DNA of 64,000 nucleotides, taken from assembly GCF_001761465.1 (NCBI RefSeq), contig NZ_CP017479.1:1302001-1366000 (forward strand), written 5' to 3'. Under the pieces are notes generated by a model, which did no database searches, was not told where the DNA came from, and was given only the letters and a program-made list of their open reading frames with translations. Each line of letters starts with the position of its first letter. Position 1 is the stretch's first letter. Positions 44,929 through 53,628 of this stretch are shown here, in pieces. Source of the DNA: Flavobacterium gilvum (GTDB taxonomy: Bacteria > Bacteroidota > Bacteroidia > Flavobacteriales > Flavobacteriaceae). The translations under genes were made by a program, and so were the position numbers.

Positions 44929-47427
44929 CTAAATCCCCAAATCAAGAATGAAAGTAAGTTTTACGGCAATATTATCTTTAAAATCGCTTAGATGGTTTGG
45001 TCCATAACGATAATAACTGCCAATTCCAAATCCGTTGAATATTTGATTGAATTCCAGTCCCGATTCAAAAAAGCCTTTGTTCATGGGCTTGAAATCGATG
45101 CCAATATGGTTTTCAGGATTCTTGATGTTTCCCCAAGCCATTCTGGTTACAAAATCAATTGCCGGTTTTATTTTCTTGAGAAGATATATTCGCTTGAAAC
45201 CATGTTTGAACTGAAACGAAACATATTCACTAGAGAAAAATTCATTGAAAAACATCGTTTCAAAACTGTTTTTTCCGGCAAAAGTAATTCGCTGAAAAAT
45301 GGTTTCCTGGTTTAGGTTATTTGGTGAAATGCTATAAAGTTGAGGTAGCGGAAGATCGCCAAATGCACCTCCGGTTTCAAACAGAAAGTAGGTGTGCTGA
45401 CCGTCTAAATGATTGATTAGGTATTCGCCTTTAAAATCAATTTTAGTATAATTAAAATCATTATTCAAGGCACCTGGAATTGATTTTGTTACCTGAAAAG
45501 TGAATTTTGGATATCTTTTTTCGGTTTCGATTCGACCAGTTGGAGTTTGCATATAGTCGCTGTAAGGACTCCATTTTATAGAAACCGATGCAGTGGTCAT
45601 GGTGTATTTATCGTATAAAGTCCCGTTGAGGTTATATGTATAATTGAATTTTGGTGTCACAAATGTATTGGCAAGAATCAAAGCACTTTCTGTATTCGGA
45701 ATAATTTTGGATTCCAATGCAATTCTCCATTGTTCATATCGGTAAAAAGTACTGAAATTGATCGAACGCGGATCGTATATTTTAAAACTTCTTGGTTCAA
45801 CAGCGTAATCCGTGCTGGCAATTTCCCGAAGATCATCCGTGTAACTTGCTCCAATCCAAGTATTGGAAAATTTGTCAACCCGGGCGCCAACACCAAGATT
45901 GTATTTAAAATTATAGTCTCTCAAGCCATAGGCTCCGTAACCTTCTAGTCTGTATTTGCTTGAAAAAGCGTTGTTTGTAATTCCGCCAATTCCCAATCGT
46001 AGCCCTTCGTAATTGTTGTAACTGATTAATTTGCGTAAATCAAAATCCCAAGCATTAAAGGGGAGGTAACCACTAAGGATTTTTCTGCCAAGATTTAGCC
46101 TGTTTTCGATTCTTTTTTTTATCGAAATGCTGTCAACCAATAAATAGGTTTTTTGACTGCGACTGTCAAGATTTTCCGTTCTGTATTGTTCCCAAAAGCT
46201 TTCTGGTTTGTTTATAGCCTCATCCTTGAGTTCGACTGCAACAATTGGCTTATTGATTATTACGGGAGAGTTGTATGCGACATCAAAATTGCTTGTTTGA
46301 GAATACAGATAGATATAATCCGATTCGACTCTTTTTCGGGTTCGCAAATTATCTTCGATGTCACCGTCAAATTGAATAGTACCTCCTAATATATTTATGT
46401 CATCATCGTTTGTTCCTTTTACGATTTTAAATTTTTTTTGGAAAGGAAACCATAAATTTTCCTCAGGAATGTACGTGAATTCATGGGTTCCGCTAATGTC
46501 CAGTATGCCTTTGATACGCATGATTGCTTTGGCAATGCCGTAATTGTCCTGGTCGATATAGAGTATTCCTTCCAGTCCGGCAGCCTTTTTCTTTTTTTTG
46601 TTTTTGAAATGAATCATGTAGGTATTTCGGCCATTGATTGCTACCGTGTCCAAAAGTTTGAAGTTGTAATCAGTCAATGCGTTGTCGGCAATTGGACTGT
46701 TGTATTTGGTTTCAAAAAGTTCATACTTAGAATCGTATATGGAAAACGACTGAAGATTAAAAGAGAGGATTTCGTAAACCGGTTGCTTGAAACCAGACAT
46801 TTTGGTTCCTAAAATAGTTTCTTTCAGCCGTTTTCCGTCATATTGGTAATGAGATACTTTTTCCGTTTGAAACAAATGTTGTTTCCTGATAAGTTGTTTG
46901 AATTTGTAATCGGTGGAATCCAATTTTTTGAAATGTTTTCCAAATGGATTTATCGTAAAAACCGAATCAATTTTTCCGTTAATGGAATCCGGATTTGCCG
47001 TAACAATGAGCTTGTTATAGGATTTGAATTCAAAACTATTGAGTTTTTCCTGCGGATTGTTTTTGGTTTTGTTCTGGATGGTTTTTTTAATGATTGCTAA
47101 GGCTGGATTGATATTAGAAACCCGTACCTCGTTGAGCGAATTTGTTTTTTGCTGAAGTAGGATTTTGTAATACAATTGATTGATATCTACAGCGATAGAT
47201 TGTGATTGGTAGCCCACATACGAAATTGTCAAAAACGAAATTTGGTTTTTGGAAGTAATACTGAATTTTCCATCTACATCGGATACTGTATTGGAGCCGT
47301 CATTTGAATGAATGGAAGCAAAAGGAAGCCCTTTCTGGTTTACAGCATCTTTGACAATTCCGTTCACCTGAAATTGCGCTTTAAGAGAAAGCGTAAAAAA
47401 GAAGAACAATATTAAAAAGTGCTTCAT
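44929..47427 (-). CDS. DUF5686 family outer-membrane protein with carboxypeptidase-like regulatory domain
   Basis: From the ATG at 47427 the product is 832 residues. A longer frame starts 16 codons upstream at 47475, but MKHFLILFFFFTLSLKAQ is a clear signal peptide. A carboxypeptidase-regulatory-like domain follows (about 20-100; VNGIVKDAVNQKGLPFASI, ISYVGYQSQ), then a long mixed region and a C-terminal barrel ending VKLTFILDLGI. This matches the Bacteroidota DUF5686/TonB-receptor-like proteins of unknown function. A TATTTTTG motif lies upstream on the minus strand (47473-47480). It is downstream of frr but separated from it by a terminator. Confidence 0.82.
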   Translation of the reverse strand: MKHFLILFFFFTLSLKAQFQVNGIVKDAVNQKGLPFASIHSNDGSNTVSDVDGKFSITSKNQISFLTISYVGYQSQSIAVDINQLYYKILLQQKTNSLNEVRVSNINPALAIIKKTIQNKTKNNPQEKLNSFEFKSYNKLIVTANPDSINGKIDSVFTINPFGKHFKKLDSTDYKFKQLIRKQHLFQTEKVSHYQYDGKRLKETILGTKMSGFKQPVYEILSFNLQSFSIYDSKYELFETKYNSPIADNALTDYNFKLLDTVAINGRNTYMIHFKNKKKKKAAGLEGILYIDQDNYGIAKAIMRIKGILDISGTHEFTYIPEENLWFPFQKKFKIVKGTNDDDINILGGTIQFDGDIEDNLRTRKRVESDYIYLYSQTSNFDVAYNSPVIINKPIVAVELKDEAINKPESFWEQYRTENLDSRSQKTYLLVDSISIKKRIENRLNLGRKILSGYLPFNAWDFDLRKLISYNNYEGLRLGIGGITNNAFSSKYRLEGYGAYGLRDYNFKYNLGVGARVDKFSNTWIGASYTDDLREIASTDYAVEPRSFKIYDPRSINFSTFYRYEQWRIALESKIIPNTESALILANTFVTPKFNYTYNLNGTLYDKYTMTTASVSIKWSPYSDYMQTPTGRIETEKRYPKFTFQVTKSIPGALNNDFNYTKIDFKGEYLINHLDGQHTYFLFETGGAFGDLPLPQLYSISPNNLNQETIFQRITFAGKNSFETMFFNEFFSSEYVSFQFKHGFKRIYLLKKIKPAIDFVTRMAWGNIKNPENHIGIDFKPMNKGFFESGLEFNQIFNGFGIGSYYRYGPNHLSDFKDNIAVKLTFILDLGI

Positions 47428-47472
47428 AATACGGGTCGTTGCAAAAAAAAGTTCAGTTACAATTTGCTGTGG

Positions 47473-47480
47473 CAAAAATA
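47473..47480 (-). promoter_or_regulatory. Candidate -7 element (TATTTTTG) of the DUF5686 gene
   Basis: The minus strand reads TATTTTTGCC, matching TAnnTTTG, about 46 bp before the chosen ATG. It supports the start at 47427, since the longer start at 47475 would overlap it. Confidence 0.4.
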
Positions 47481-47488
47481 GAAATAAA

Positions 47489-47524
47489 AAAATCTGTCTT
47501 GTTCCAAAAAACGAGACAGATTTT
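47489..47524 (-). terminator. Terminator downstream of frr
   Basis: AAAATCTGTCTTGTT (47489-47503) pairs with AACGAGACAGATTTT (47510-47524), with one wobble position. The T-rich tail on the minus strand suits termination of the pyrH-frr transcript. Confidence 0.7.
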
Positions 47525-47544
47525 ATATTTATTTAAACCAAAGG

Positions 47545-48108
47545 TTAAACTTTCATTATTTCGGCTTCTTTTACAGCTAGAAGCTCATCAATTTTTTTGA
47601 TAAATGAATTAGTTAGGTTTTGTACTTCCTCTTCGGCGCTTTTGCAAATGTCTTCAGAAGTTCCTTCTTTTTCAAGTTTTTTGATATCTGTATTAGCGTC
47701 TTTTCTCGCATTTCTAACGCTAATTTTGGCATCTTCTGCTTCAGATTTTGCTTGTTTTGCCAACTCGCGTCTTCTGTCTTCAGTAAGAGGTGGAACGCTG
47801 ATGATAATCATGTCTCCGTTATTCATTGGGTTAAACCCAAGATTGGCAACCATAATTGCTTTTTCAATAGGATGTAACATGTTTTTTTCAAAAGGCTGAA
47901 GCGTAATCGTTCTGGCATCAGGTGTACTTATTTTTGATACCTGAGAAAGTGGTGAAGCCGACCCGTAATAATCAACAAAAACGCTTCCCAACATAGCCGG
48001 TGATGCTTTTCCTGCACGAATATTTAAAAAAGCTTTTTCTAAATGTTCGATAGAACCCGACATGGATTCTTCAGTACTATCTAGTATAAATTCAATTTCT
48101 TCTGTCAT
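47545..48108 (-). CDS. frr: Ribosome recycling factor
   Basis: RRF splits post-termination ribosomes together with EF-G. The 187-residue product shows the family hallmarks: LNIRAGKASPAML near residue 30, DARTITLQPFEKNML, IIISVPPLTEDRRRELAKQ, and ARKDANTDIKKL. The length is standard. It lies 70 bp downstream of pyrH on the same strand, a conserved bacterial gene order. Confidence 0.97.
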   Translation of the reverse strand: MTEEIEFILDSTEESMSGSIEHLEKAFLNIRAGKASPAMLGSVFVDYYGSASPLSQVSKISTPDARTITLQPFEKNMLHPIEKAIMVANLGFNPMNNGDMIIISVPPLTEDRRRELAKQAKSEAEDAKISVRNARKDANTDIKKLEKEGTSEDICKSAEEEVQNLTNSFIKKIDELLAVKEAEIMKV

Positions 48109-48131
48109 AATTTTATTATTTGTTGTTTGTA

Positions 48132-48172
48132 GTTTATGGTTTGTAGTTAACTATAAACAACAAACCATAAAC
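48132..48172. repeat. Intergenic palindrome between pyrH and frr
   Basis: GTTTATGGTTTGT (48132-48144) pairs with ACAAACCATAAAC (48160-48172), a perfect 13 bp stem. An inner TAGTTAACTA palindrome sits in the loop. Its sequence vocabulary resembles the palindrome at 25954-26008. Confidence 0.6.
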
Positions 48173-48178
48173 GATAAA

Positions 48179-48886
48179 CTATATATTAACAATTGTTCCT
48201 ATATTTTGTCCTTCGCAAATTTTTAATAAATTGCCTTCTTTGTTCATGTCAAATACCACTATCGGCAATTTGTTTTCCTGACTCAAAGTGAAGGCTGTGG
48301 TATCCATTACATTTAATCCTTTTTTTAATACATCTTCAAAAGAGATGAAATCAAATTTTACTGCAGCTTTGTTTTTCTCCGGATCCGAATCATAAACGCC
48401 ATCAACACGAGTTCCTTTTAAAATAACATCGGCATTGATTTCGATACCACGTAAAACGGCAGCAGTATCTGTTGTAAAATAAGGATTTCCGGTTCCTGCT
48501 CCAAAAATAACGATTCTTCCTTTTTCCAAGTGACGATCAGCTCTTCTTTTGATATAAGGCTCAGCAATTGATTCCATTTTAAGAGCCGTTTGTAAACGAG
48601 TTTTCATTCCTTTGTCTTCGAGTGCCCCTTGCAATGCCATTCCGTTGATTACCGTAGCCAGCATTCCCATGTAGTCACCCTGAACTCTGTCCATTCCAGA
48701 ACTGGCTCCCGCAACACCTCTAAAAATGTTTCCACCACCAATTACGATAGCAATTTCTACTCCTTTGTCATGAATTTGCTTGATATCATCGGCATACTCG
48801 GCCAATCGTTTTGGGTCAATTCCATATTGTAAATCGCCCATTAAAGCTTCACCACTTAATTTTAGAAGAATTCTTTTGTATTTCAT
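48179..48886 (-). CDS. pyrH: UMP kinase
   Basis: The hexameric amino-acid-kinase-fold enzyme phosphorylates UMP to UDP. The 235-residue product has [14 protein letters not shown] at the N-terminus, [26 protein letters not shown] and [12 protein letters not shown], all characteristic of bacterial PyrH. It is the first gene of the pyrH-frr pair. An inverted repeat and a TATATTTG motif occur upstream (48940-48977). Confidence 0.97.
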   Translation of the reverse strand: MKYKRILLKLSGEALMGDLQYGIDPKRLAEYADDIKQIHDKGVEIAIVIGGGNIFRGVAGASSGMDRVQGDYMGMLATVINGMALQGALEDKGMKTRLQTALKMESIAEPYIKRRADRHLEKGRIVIFGAGTGNPYFTTDTAAVLRGIEINADVILKGTRVDGVYDSDPEKNKAAVKFDFISFEDVLKKGLNVMDTTAFTLSQENKLPIVVFDMNKEGNLLKICEGQNIGTIVNI

Positions 48887-48969
48887 CGGTTAGTTTTGTT
48901 TTTTTAGATTCTCACCTTTAGCTAAGGTTAATTGCATCATTGACAAGGTTCAGTATTGTCAAATTTGTG

Positions 48970-48977
48970 CAAATATA
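48970..48977 (-). promoter_or_regulatory. Candidate -7 element (TATATTTG) of pyrH
   Basis: The minus strand reads TATATTTGC, matching TAnnTTTG. The inverted repeat at 48940-48962 would form the extreme 5' end of the transcript. Confidence 0.4.
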
Positions 48978-49162
48978 GACATAATCTGTTTTTTTTGAAA
49001 AAAGTGCTCTTAAATATTTGAATTAAGTTTTTGCATTTTCAAATGAATGTTGTTTACCTCTAAGGATTAATTTGTTATCGCTTGTAATATTCTTAAAGTT
49101 AACTTTTCTTTTTGTTTTTTTTAAAGGTGATTTTTATCACATTTTAAAAAAAAACATATATC

Positions 49163-49170
49163 TATTTTTG
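49163..49170 (+). promoter_or_regulatory. Candidate -7 element (TATTTTTG) of the thioredoxin-like gene
   Basis: TATTTTTGC matches TAnnTTTG and would give a structured leader of about 90 nt before the ATG at 49267. Confidence 0.4.
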
Positions 49171-49266
49171 CATCAAATAAACTTGTAAAATGAAATAGGC
49201 ATGTCGAGATTGTAGTGTACACCAATGGAGACGTGCCGGTTTTATGCCACAAAAAAAGGATTCGCT

Positions 49267-49887
49267 ATGGAAAAATTGATAGAAAAATCATTGTTTAATA
49301 GTTGTAATTATTCGGAATTTAAAGTAATACTTTCCGATTTATTGTTTGAAGGAAAGTCAACTGGAAGTGAACAGTCCGAAGATTTGTTGCAGTACAGCAC
49401 TTTAAATGAAATCCGTTTGAGACGTCTGGATAAAACGCTTGTTGTTCCTGATGAAATAAAAGAAAAACTAAAATCTTTTGAAAAAGAATATACCTGGTTG
49501 GTCATCGCCGAAGGGTGGTGTGGTGATGCTGCACAAATTTTGCCGATATTGAATAAGATGGCTTTGGAGACGGATAAAATCGATTTGAGAATTGTTTTCC
49601 GTGATTCAAACGATGAATTGATGAATAAATACCTGACCAATGGAGCAAGAGCAATCCCAAAATTACTTATCATTGACAAGGAAGCAGGTGTGGTTTGCAA
49701 TCATTGGGGGCCAAGACCACAAGGTGCTACCGACCTAATTAAAAACTACAAAGCAGAGTTTGGTGTTGTAAATGAGGAAGCCAAAACACAATTACAGTTA
49801 TGGTATCTACATGACAAAGGATTGTCTGTTCAAAACGAAGTCGTTGAGATGATGTTTGCCTCTGTAGAGGAATGTGTCTGTATGTAA
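49267..49887 (+). CDS. Thioredoxin-fold protein with a single-cysteine WCxD motif
   Basis: From the ATG at 49267 the product is 206 residues; the frame is open from 49225 but MEKLIEKSLFN is the natural start. The thioredoxin fold is indicated by WLVIAEGWCGDAAQILP and the cis-Pro segment GARAIPKLLII. The usual CxxC is replaced by C85-G-D-A, so a dithiol exchange mechanism is unlikely and a chaperone or monothiol role is possible. It has no signal peptide and ends in a CVCM tail. It is transcribed away from pyrH, with a structured leader. Confidence 0.8.
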   Translation: MEKLIEKSLFNSCNYSEFKVILSDLLFEGKSTGSEQSEDLLQYSTLNEIRLRRLDKTLVVPDEIKEKLKSFEKEYTWLVIAEGWCGDAAQILPILNKMALETDKIDLRIVFRDSNDELMNKYLTNGARAIPKLLIIDKEAGVVCNHWGPRPQGATDLIKNYKAEFGVVNEEAKTQLQLWYLHDKGLSVQNEVVEMMFASVEECVCM

Positions 49888-49993
49888 TAGTTTGTTTAAA
49901 AAGTTGTAAATTACTGATAATCAATAAAATTTACTATTTTACCCCCTTTTTTGATGTTGTATTAAATATGTTTAACAATTAAATAAGTGTCGT

Positions 49994-50071
49994 ATGAGAA
50001 GATTATTTGACAAATTTTATGATTATGTATCGAATTTACTGTTCGGAAATGAAAGTGCTACCCATTATTAA
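49994..50071 (+). CDS. Possible 25-residue small protein
   Basis: ATG at 49994 opens a 25-codon ORF ending TAA at 50071 (product starts MRRLFDKFYDYVSNLLFG). The peptide is amphipathic with basic and aromatic residues near the start. It lies in the 271 bp gap between the thioredoxin-like gene and truB. There is no family match I can name, and a chance ORF is quite possible. Confidence 0.25.
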   Translation: MRRLFDKFYDYVSNLLFGNESATHY

Positions 50072-50158
50072 CTAATTTTAAAAAAGTATGGAATAACTAT
50101 TACTTTGACTAAAAAACACATTGCAAATTCAACTTGATTTTGTAATGTTTTTTTTTGA

Positions 50159-50857
50159 TTACAATTGAGGAAATAGACTTTGTTCGAACAGGGTAACATC
50201 TACAGCATCTGCTACATTGTAATCACCAATTTTGGTACGACGCAAAGCTGTTAAATGCGAACCGGAATTCATAGCTTTTCCAAAATCATAAGCTAGGGAA
50301 CGGATATAAGTTCCTTTGCTGCAAACTACCCTAAAATCGATTTCAGGAAGAGCGATTCGGGTGATTTCAAATTCGTGAATAGTAGTTTTTCTTGAAGCAA
50401 TTTCAACTTCTTCTCCCGCTCTGGCGTGTTCATAAAGTCGTTTTCCGTCTTTTTTTATAGCCGAAAAAATGGGTGGTTTTTGATCAATTTCGCCCAAAAA
50501 TTGTTTTACGGTTTCGTGAATAAGTGATTCGTCGATATGTGAAATGTCGAAAGTTTCATCTATTTCTGTCTCCAAATCGTAGGATGGAGTAGTGGCTCCA
50601 ATGTGGAAAGTTCCAGTGTATTCTTTTGGTTGGCCTTGCAATTCGGTAATCCTTTTGGTGAATTTTCCCGTACAGATTAATAATAAACCGCTCGCCAAAG
50701 GATCCAAAGTTCCTGCGTGCCCAATCTTGAATTTTTTGGGTAAACCCGCTTTGTTGATTAGCAAATATTTGATTTTATTGACCGCCTGAAAAGAAGTCCA
50801 ATGTAAAGGTTTGTCGATTAAAAGGACTTGGCCGTTTAAAAAATCTTCGGTTGTCAT
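50159..50857 (-). CDS. truB: tRNA pseudouridine-55 synthase
   Basis: TruB converts U55 of tRNA to pseudouridine. The 232-residue product has KPLHWTSFQAVNKIK at the N-terminus and the catalytic Asp D52 in GHAGTLDPLASGLL, plus CSKGTYIRSLAYDFG. It is a short form without a clear PUA domain. Its start overlaps the uppP stop by one base (TAATG), so the two are translationally coupled. It is the last gene of the ftsX-DUF3098-uppP-truB cluster. Confidence 0.95.
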   Translation of the reverse strand: MTTEDFLNGQVLLIDKPLHWTSFQAVNKIKYLLINKAGLPKKFKIGHAGTLDPLASGLLLICTGKFTKRITELQGQPKEYTGTFHIGATTPSYDLETEIDETFDISHIDESLIHETVKQFLGEIDQKPPIFSAIKKDGKRLYEHARAGEEVEIASRKTTIHEFEITRIALPEIDFRVVCSKGTYIRSLAYDFGKAMNSGSHLTALRRTKIGDYNVADAVDVTLFEQSLFPQL

Positions 50858-51654
50858 TAAAGTACGGTCAAAGGATGAATAAAATAATGAATTGCCAATA
50901 AAATAAGCCCAGCGATAATGCGGTAATAACCAAAAACCTTAAATCCGTTTTTGGTCAAAAACCCGATGAAACTTTTAATAGCCAAAAGAGCGACTATAAA
51001 AGCAACAATATTTCCTATGATTAGAAAATTGATTTGATCATCATTTAAAACAAATCCATCTTTGTAATAATCGTAGCATTTTTTTACGGTAGCACCCAAC
51101 ATAGTAGGTACTGCAAGGAAAAAAGAAAATTCAGCTGCGGAGGTGCGCGAAAGTTTTTGTGACATTCCGCCAACAATCGAAGCACCACTTCTAGAAACAC
51201 CTGGAATCATTGCCAAACATTGGAACAAACCAATCTTAAAGGCTTGTCCATAACTTATATCCTGAGCATTATCAGAGACATCAGGTTTATTAAACCATTG
51301 GTCCACTTTCAATAAAATAATACCGCCAATTAATAACGAAACGGCAACGGTCACCGGATTTTCTAGCAAAGCATCTATTTTTTTGCTGAAAAGCAATCCA
51401 AAAACAACTGCCGGAATAAAAGCAACCAGCAATTTGAAATAAAAATCAAAAGATTGAAAAAAGCGTTTGAAATACAAAACCAATACTGATAAAATCGCTC
51501 CCAATTGAATCACGATGGTAAAAAGTTTTGTAAAATCATCATGTGCAATTCCGAAAAAGGAAGAAGCAATAATCATGTGTCCTGTAGAGGAAATAGGCAA
51601 AAACTCAGTAATTCCTTCAATAATTGCAAGAACGATAGCTTGTAGTGTATTCAT
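50857..51654 (-). CDS. uppP: Undecaprenyl-diphosphatase (BacA type)
   Basis: The integral membrane phosphatase recycles undecaprenyl pyrophosphate to the monophosphate used in peptidoglycan and O-antigen synthesis. The 265-residue product has the two signature motifs, [18 protein letters not shown] and [15 protein letters not shown], and about seven or eight membrane helices. Overexpression of this family gives bacitracin tolerance. It overlaps truB by one base and follows the DUF3098 gene after a 75 bp gap that contains a palindrome. Confidence 0.96.
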   Translation of the reverse strand: MNTLQAIVLAIIEGITEFLPISSTGHMIIASSFFGIAHDDFTKLFTIVIQLGAILSVLVLYFKRFFQSFDFYFKLLVAFIPAVVFGLLFSKKIDALLENPVTVAVSLLIGGIILLKVDQWFNKPDVSDNAQDISYGQAFKIGLFQCLAMIPGVSRSGASIVGGMSQKLSRTSAAEFSFFLAVPTMLGATVKKCYDYYKDGFVLNDDQINFLIIGNIVAFIVALLAIKSFIGFLTKNGFKVFGYYRIIAGLILLAIHYFIHPLTVL

Positions 51655-51674
51655 TTTGTAGTGATCAGTTTTTT

Positions 51675-51724
51675 AGTGATCAGTTTTTAGGTTTGCTAAT
51701 ACTGCAAACTCATTACTGATCACT
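51675..51724. repeat. Imperfect palindrome with a repeated AGTGATCAGT unit
   Basis: AGTGATCAGTTTTTAGGTTTGC (split here at 51675-51696) is partly complementary to GCAAACTCATTACTGATCACT (51704-51724). AGTGATCAGT is also present as a direct copy just upstream. It lies in the gap between the DUF3098 gene and uppP. Confidence 0.5.
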
Positions 51725-51729
51725 GCTTA

Positions 51730-51969
51730 CTATTTTTTAGGGTTTTTAAGAATAGCATAAATAGTGATTCCAAAACCAATTAAAACTGTGGTAGGAGCCA
51801 AGCGAATTCTTCGGAAATCGAAAACGGAATCGTTAAAAACATTAGGATCATCGCTTCCGCCACCAGACATAAGTATGAATCCAAGGGTAATTACGCCAAT
51901 TCCAATTAATAGAATTTTATAGTTTATTTTTTCAAAAAGAAATTCGTGTTTGTGTTCTTCGTTTTTCAT
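51730..51969 (-). CDS. DUF3098 small membrane protein
   Basis: The 79-residue protein has two membrane helices (YKILLIGIGVITLGFILM and TVLIGFGITIYAIL) separated by a Gly/Asp loop (SGGGSDDPN). This is the layout of the DUF3098 family, which is restricted to Bacteroidota and usually encoded next to ftsX and uppP. Its function is unknown. The constant position beside a division-associated permease and an undecaprenyl phosphatase suggests a role in envelope assembly. Confidence 0.85.
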   Translation of the reverse strand: MKNEEHKHEFLFEKINYKILLIGIGVITLGFILMSGGGSDDPNVFNDSVFDFRRIRLAPTTVLIGFGITIYAILKNPKK

Positions 51970-51971
51970 CT

Positions 51972-51998
51972 GTCATTGCGAGGAACGAAACAATCTCA
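51972..51998. repeat. Dispersed TCATTGCGAGGAACG-type repeat
   Basis: The stretch beginning GTCATTGCGAGGAACGAAAC and ending CAATCTCA resembles a palindromic repeat (GTCATTGCGAGnnnCGnnGCAATC) that I recall from intergenic regions of very different bacteria. It is a single copy here, between ftsX and the DUF3098 gene. Confidence 0.45.
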
Positions 51999-52061
51999 TT
52001 CCTACTGTTTTAAGTTTGTGTTTAAATCAAAAATCGACAATCGTAAATCAAAAATCTTAAA

Positions 52062-52937
52062 TCAATATAGATCATCTGTTCTTAAATTCAGGAAACGTTG
52101 CGTTGCAAAGTGAGTACTCAGCCATGTAATCAAAACTCCTGCTCCAAAAACAGCAAGTAAAACGAGTCCAATAATTAGTTTGTCGTCCATGATACCAAGG
52201 TCTGGGAAATTGGTTTCCAAATAAGCAAGTACCCCAATTAAAGCAAGAATGGCAATTCCGGCACCAATCATTCCCAGTTTTATGCTACGCATCACAAAAG
52301 GTCTTCGGATGAAGGATTTGGTCGCGCCCACCATTTGCATCGTTTTGATGATAAAACGGTTAGAATATATAGAAAGACGCAATGAACTGTTGATTAAAAG
52401 TACTGCTACAACAGTCAGGAAACCACTAATGATAAGAATCCACATACTTACTTTCTTGATGTTGTCATTTACTAAGTTGACCAACTGTTTGTCATAAACA
52501 ATATCCGAAACCATTGCATTTTTGCGTAAGCGGGTCTCTATTTTGGAGATGCTGTCACGAACAATATAATCGGCTTTTAAGTGAATATCGTAGGAATTTT
52601 GCAAAGGATTTTCCCCCAAAAAGGTTACAAAATCTTCACCAATAATATCCGAATGTTCTTTTGCTGCCTGCTCTTTGGAAACATAAACAAAAGTTTTGGC
52701 AAATTTGGTTGCTTTGAGTTCTTGTCCAAAAGCTTTCACAATACTGTCATTGGCCTCGTTTTTGAAAAAAACGGTCATTGCAATTTTTTCTTTGAAATCA
52801 TCGGCCAATTTTTTGGAATTGATGATAAAAAATCCCAATATACCCAATAGGAACAATACTAAGGCGATACTTAGCACTACTGAAAAATAGGAAGAAATTA
52901 ATCTGCGCTTTTGAAACTTTTCGAACGATGAACTCAT
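52062..52937 (-). CDS. ftsX: FtsX-like cell-division permease
   Basis: FtsX is the membrane partner of the FtsE ATPase and controls peptidoglycan hydrolases at the septum. From the ATG at 52937 the product is 291 residues: an N-terminal helix (SVVLSIALVLFLLGILGFF), a periplasmic domain (about 55-160) and three further helices (MWILIISGFLTVVAVLLI, LGMIGAGIAILALIGVL, LIIGLVLLAVFGAGVLI) around TMQMVGATKSFIRRPF. The longer frame to 53003 adds 22 polar residues and is unlikely. ftsE is not adjacent in this window. It is followed by DUF3098, uppP and truB. Confidence 0.9.
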   Translation of the reverse strand: MSSSFEKFQKRRLISSYFSVVLSIALVLFLLGILGFFIINSKKLADDFKEKIAMTVFFKNEANDSIVKAFGQELKATKFAKTFVYVSKEQAAKEHSDIIGEDFVTFLGENPLQNSYDIHLKADYIVRDSISKIETRLRKNAMVSDIVYDKQLVNLVNDNIKKVSMWILIISGFLTVVAVLLINSSLRLSIYSNRFIIKTMQMVGATKSFIRRPFVMRSIKLGMIGAGIAILALIGVLAYLETNFPDLGIMDDKLIIGLVLLAVFGAGVLITWLSTHFATQRFLNLRTDDLY

Positions 52938-53019
52938 AGGATGTAAATAATTATGGGGTAAAAATAACAAACAATTTCTTTTTTTTAAGTTAATAACGGT
53001 CAAAGTTTACACTTTACTG

Positions 53020-53027
53020 CAAAAATA
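53020..53027 (-). promoter_or_regulatory. Candidate -7 element (TATTTTTG) of ftsX
   Basis: The minus strand reads TATTTTTGC, matching TAnnTTTG, about 80 bp before the ATG at 52937. Confidence 0.35.
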
Positions 53028-53620
53028 TGTTATTATACCCGAGTTCTAGCGATGTTTTTTCTAGGAGCAAGATGATTTGCTTCGCCTGCTCGCTATCGAT
53101 CGAGTCTCAGATTTCCGCAGAAAAAAAGAGGGAAAAACCTGCGTAATCTACTGATTTTGATTGCTCTTTTTTATTTCCCCCTTGACTTAATGGCATTGCG
53201 TTATCGTTCGGGTAGCTTTTTTGGAGGCATTGTTCTCGCTTTGCATTACAATTCCCAATAAAAAATTCTGATTCCAGTGCAGATTTTTGAATCAAAGCTT
53301 GAAACTTTAAGTTCGAATTCAATATTAGAAATCTACTATCATTAATTTATTTAGTTTTTTTTTGGTTCGAATTTAGTCTTTGTTACATTTTAAGATTTTG
53401 TACTTATTCCGAGTTTAGAGTTGAAAGGAGAAAGTATTGCTTTTCAAATAGTATGTAACTCCTCTTATTTTATTGAATAATCTCACTTCGTACTTAAGTT
53501 AGATCCCATTTTTCAAAATCAAAATCTCTTTGTTTTTATCTTTTTTAATGTTTTACAATGTAGAACTAGTGCTACTTTTTTTAAGGTAGTCGGGCTACAA
53601 ACAGTTGAGTTGAAGCGGTC

Positions 53621-53628
53621 TAAATTTG
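53621..53628 (+). promoter_or_regulatory. Candidate -7 element (TAAATTTG) of the surface-protein operon
   Basis: TAAATTTGC matches TAnnTTTG and would give a leader of about 65 nt before the ATG at 53700. Confidence 0.4.

Larger units (their letters stand above)
48887..49266. other. 380 bp divergent intergenic region between pyrH and the thioredoxin-like gene
   Basis: It carries an inverted repeat TTGACAA/TTGTCAA (48940-48962), a minus-strand TATATTTG (48970-48977) for pyrH, a plus-strand TATTTTTG (49163-49170), a three-codon ATG-AAA-TAG mini-ORF (49190-49198) and a leader hairpin (49198-49237). No other ORF is supported. Confidence 0.5.

Noticed and set aside
53107..53322. 71-codon minus-strand frame upstream of the adhesin operon
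   Set aside because: The translated text derives from repeat-like DNA and no start context or domain supports a gene.
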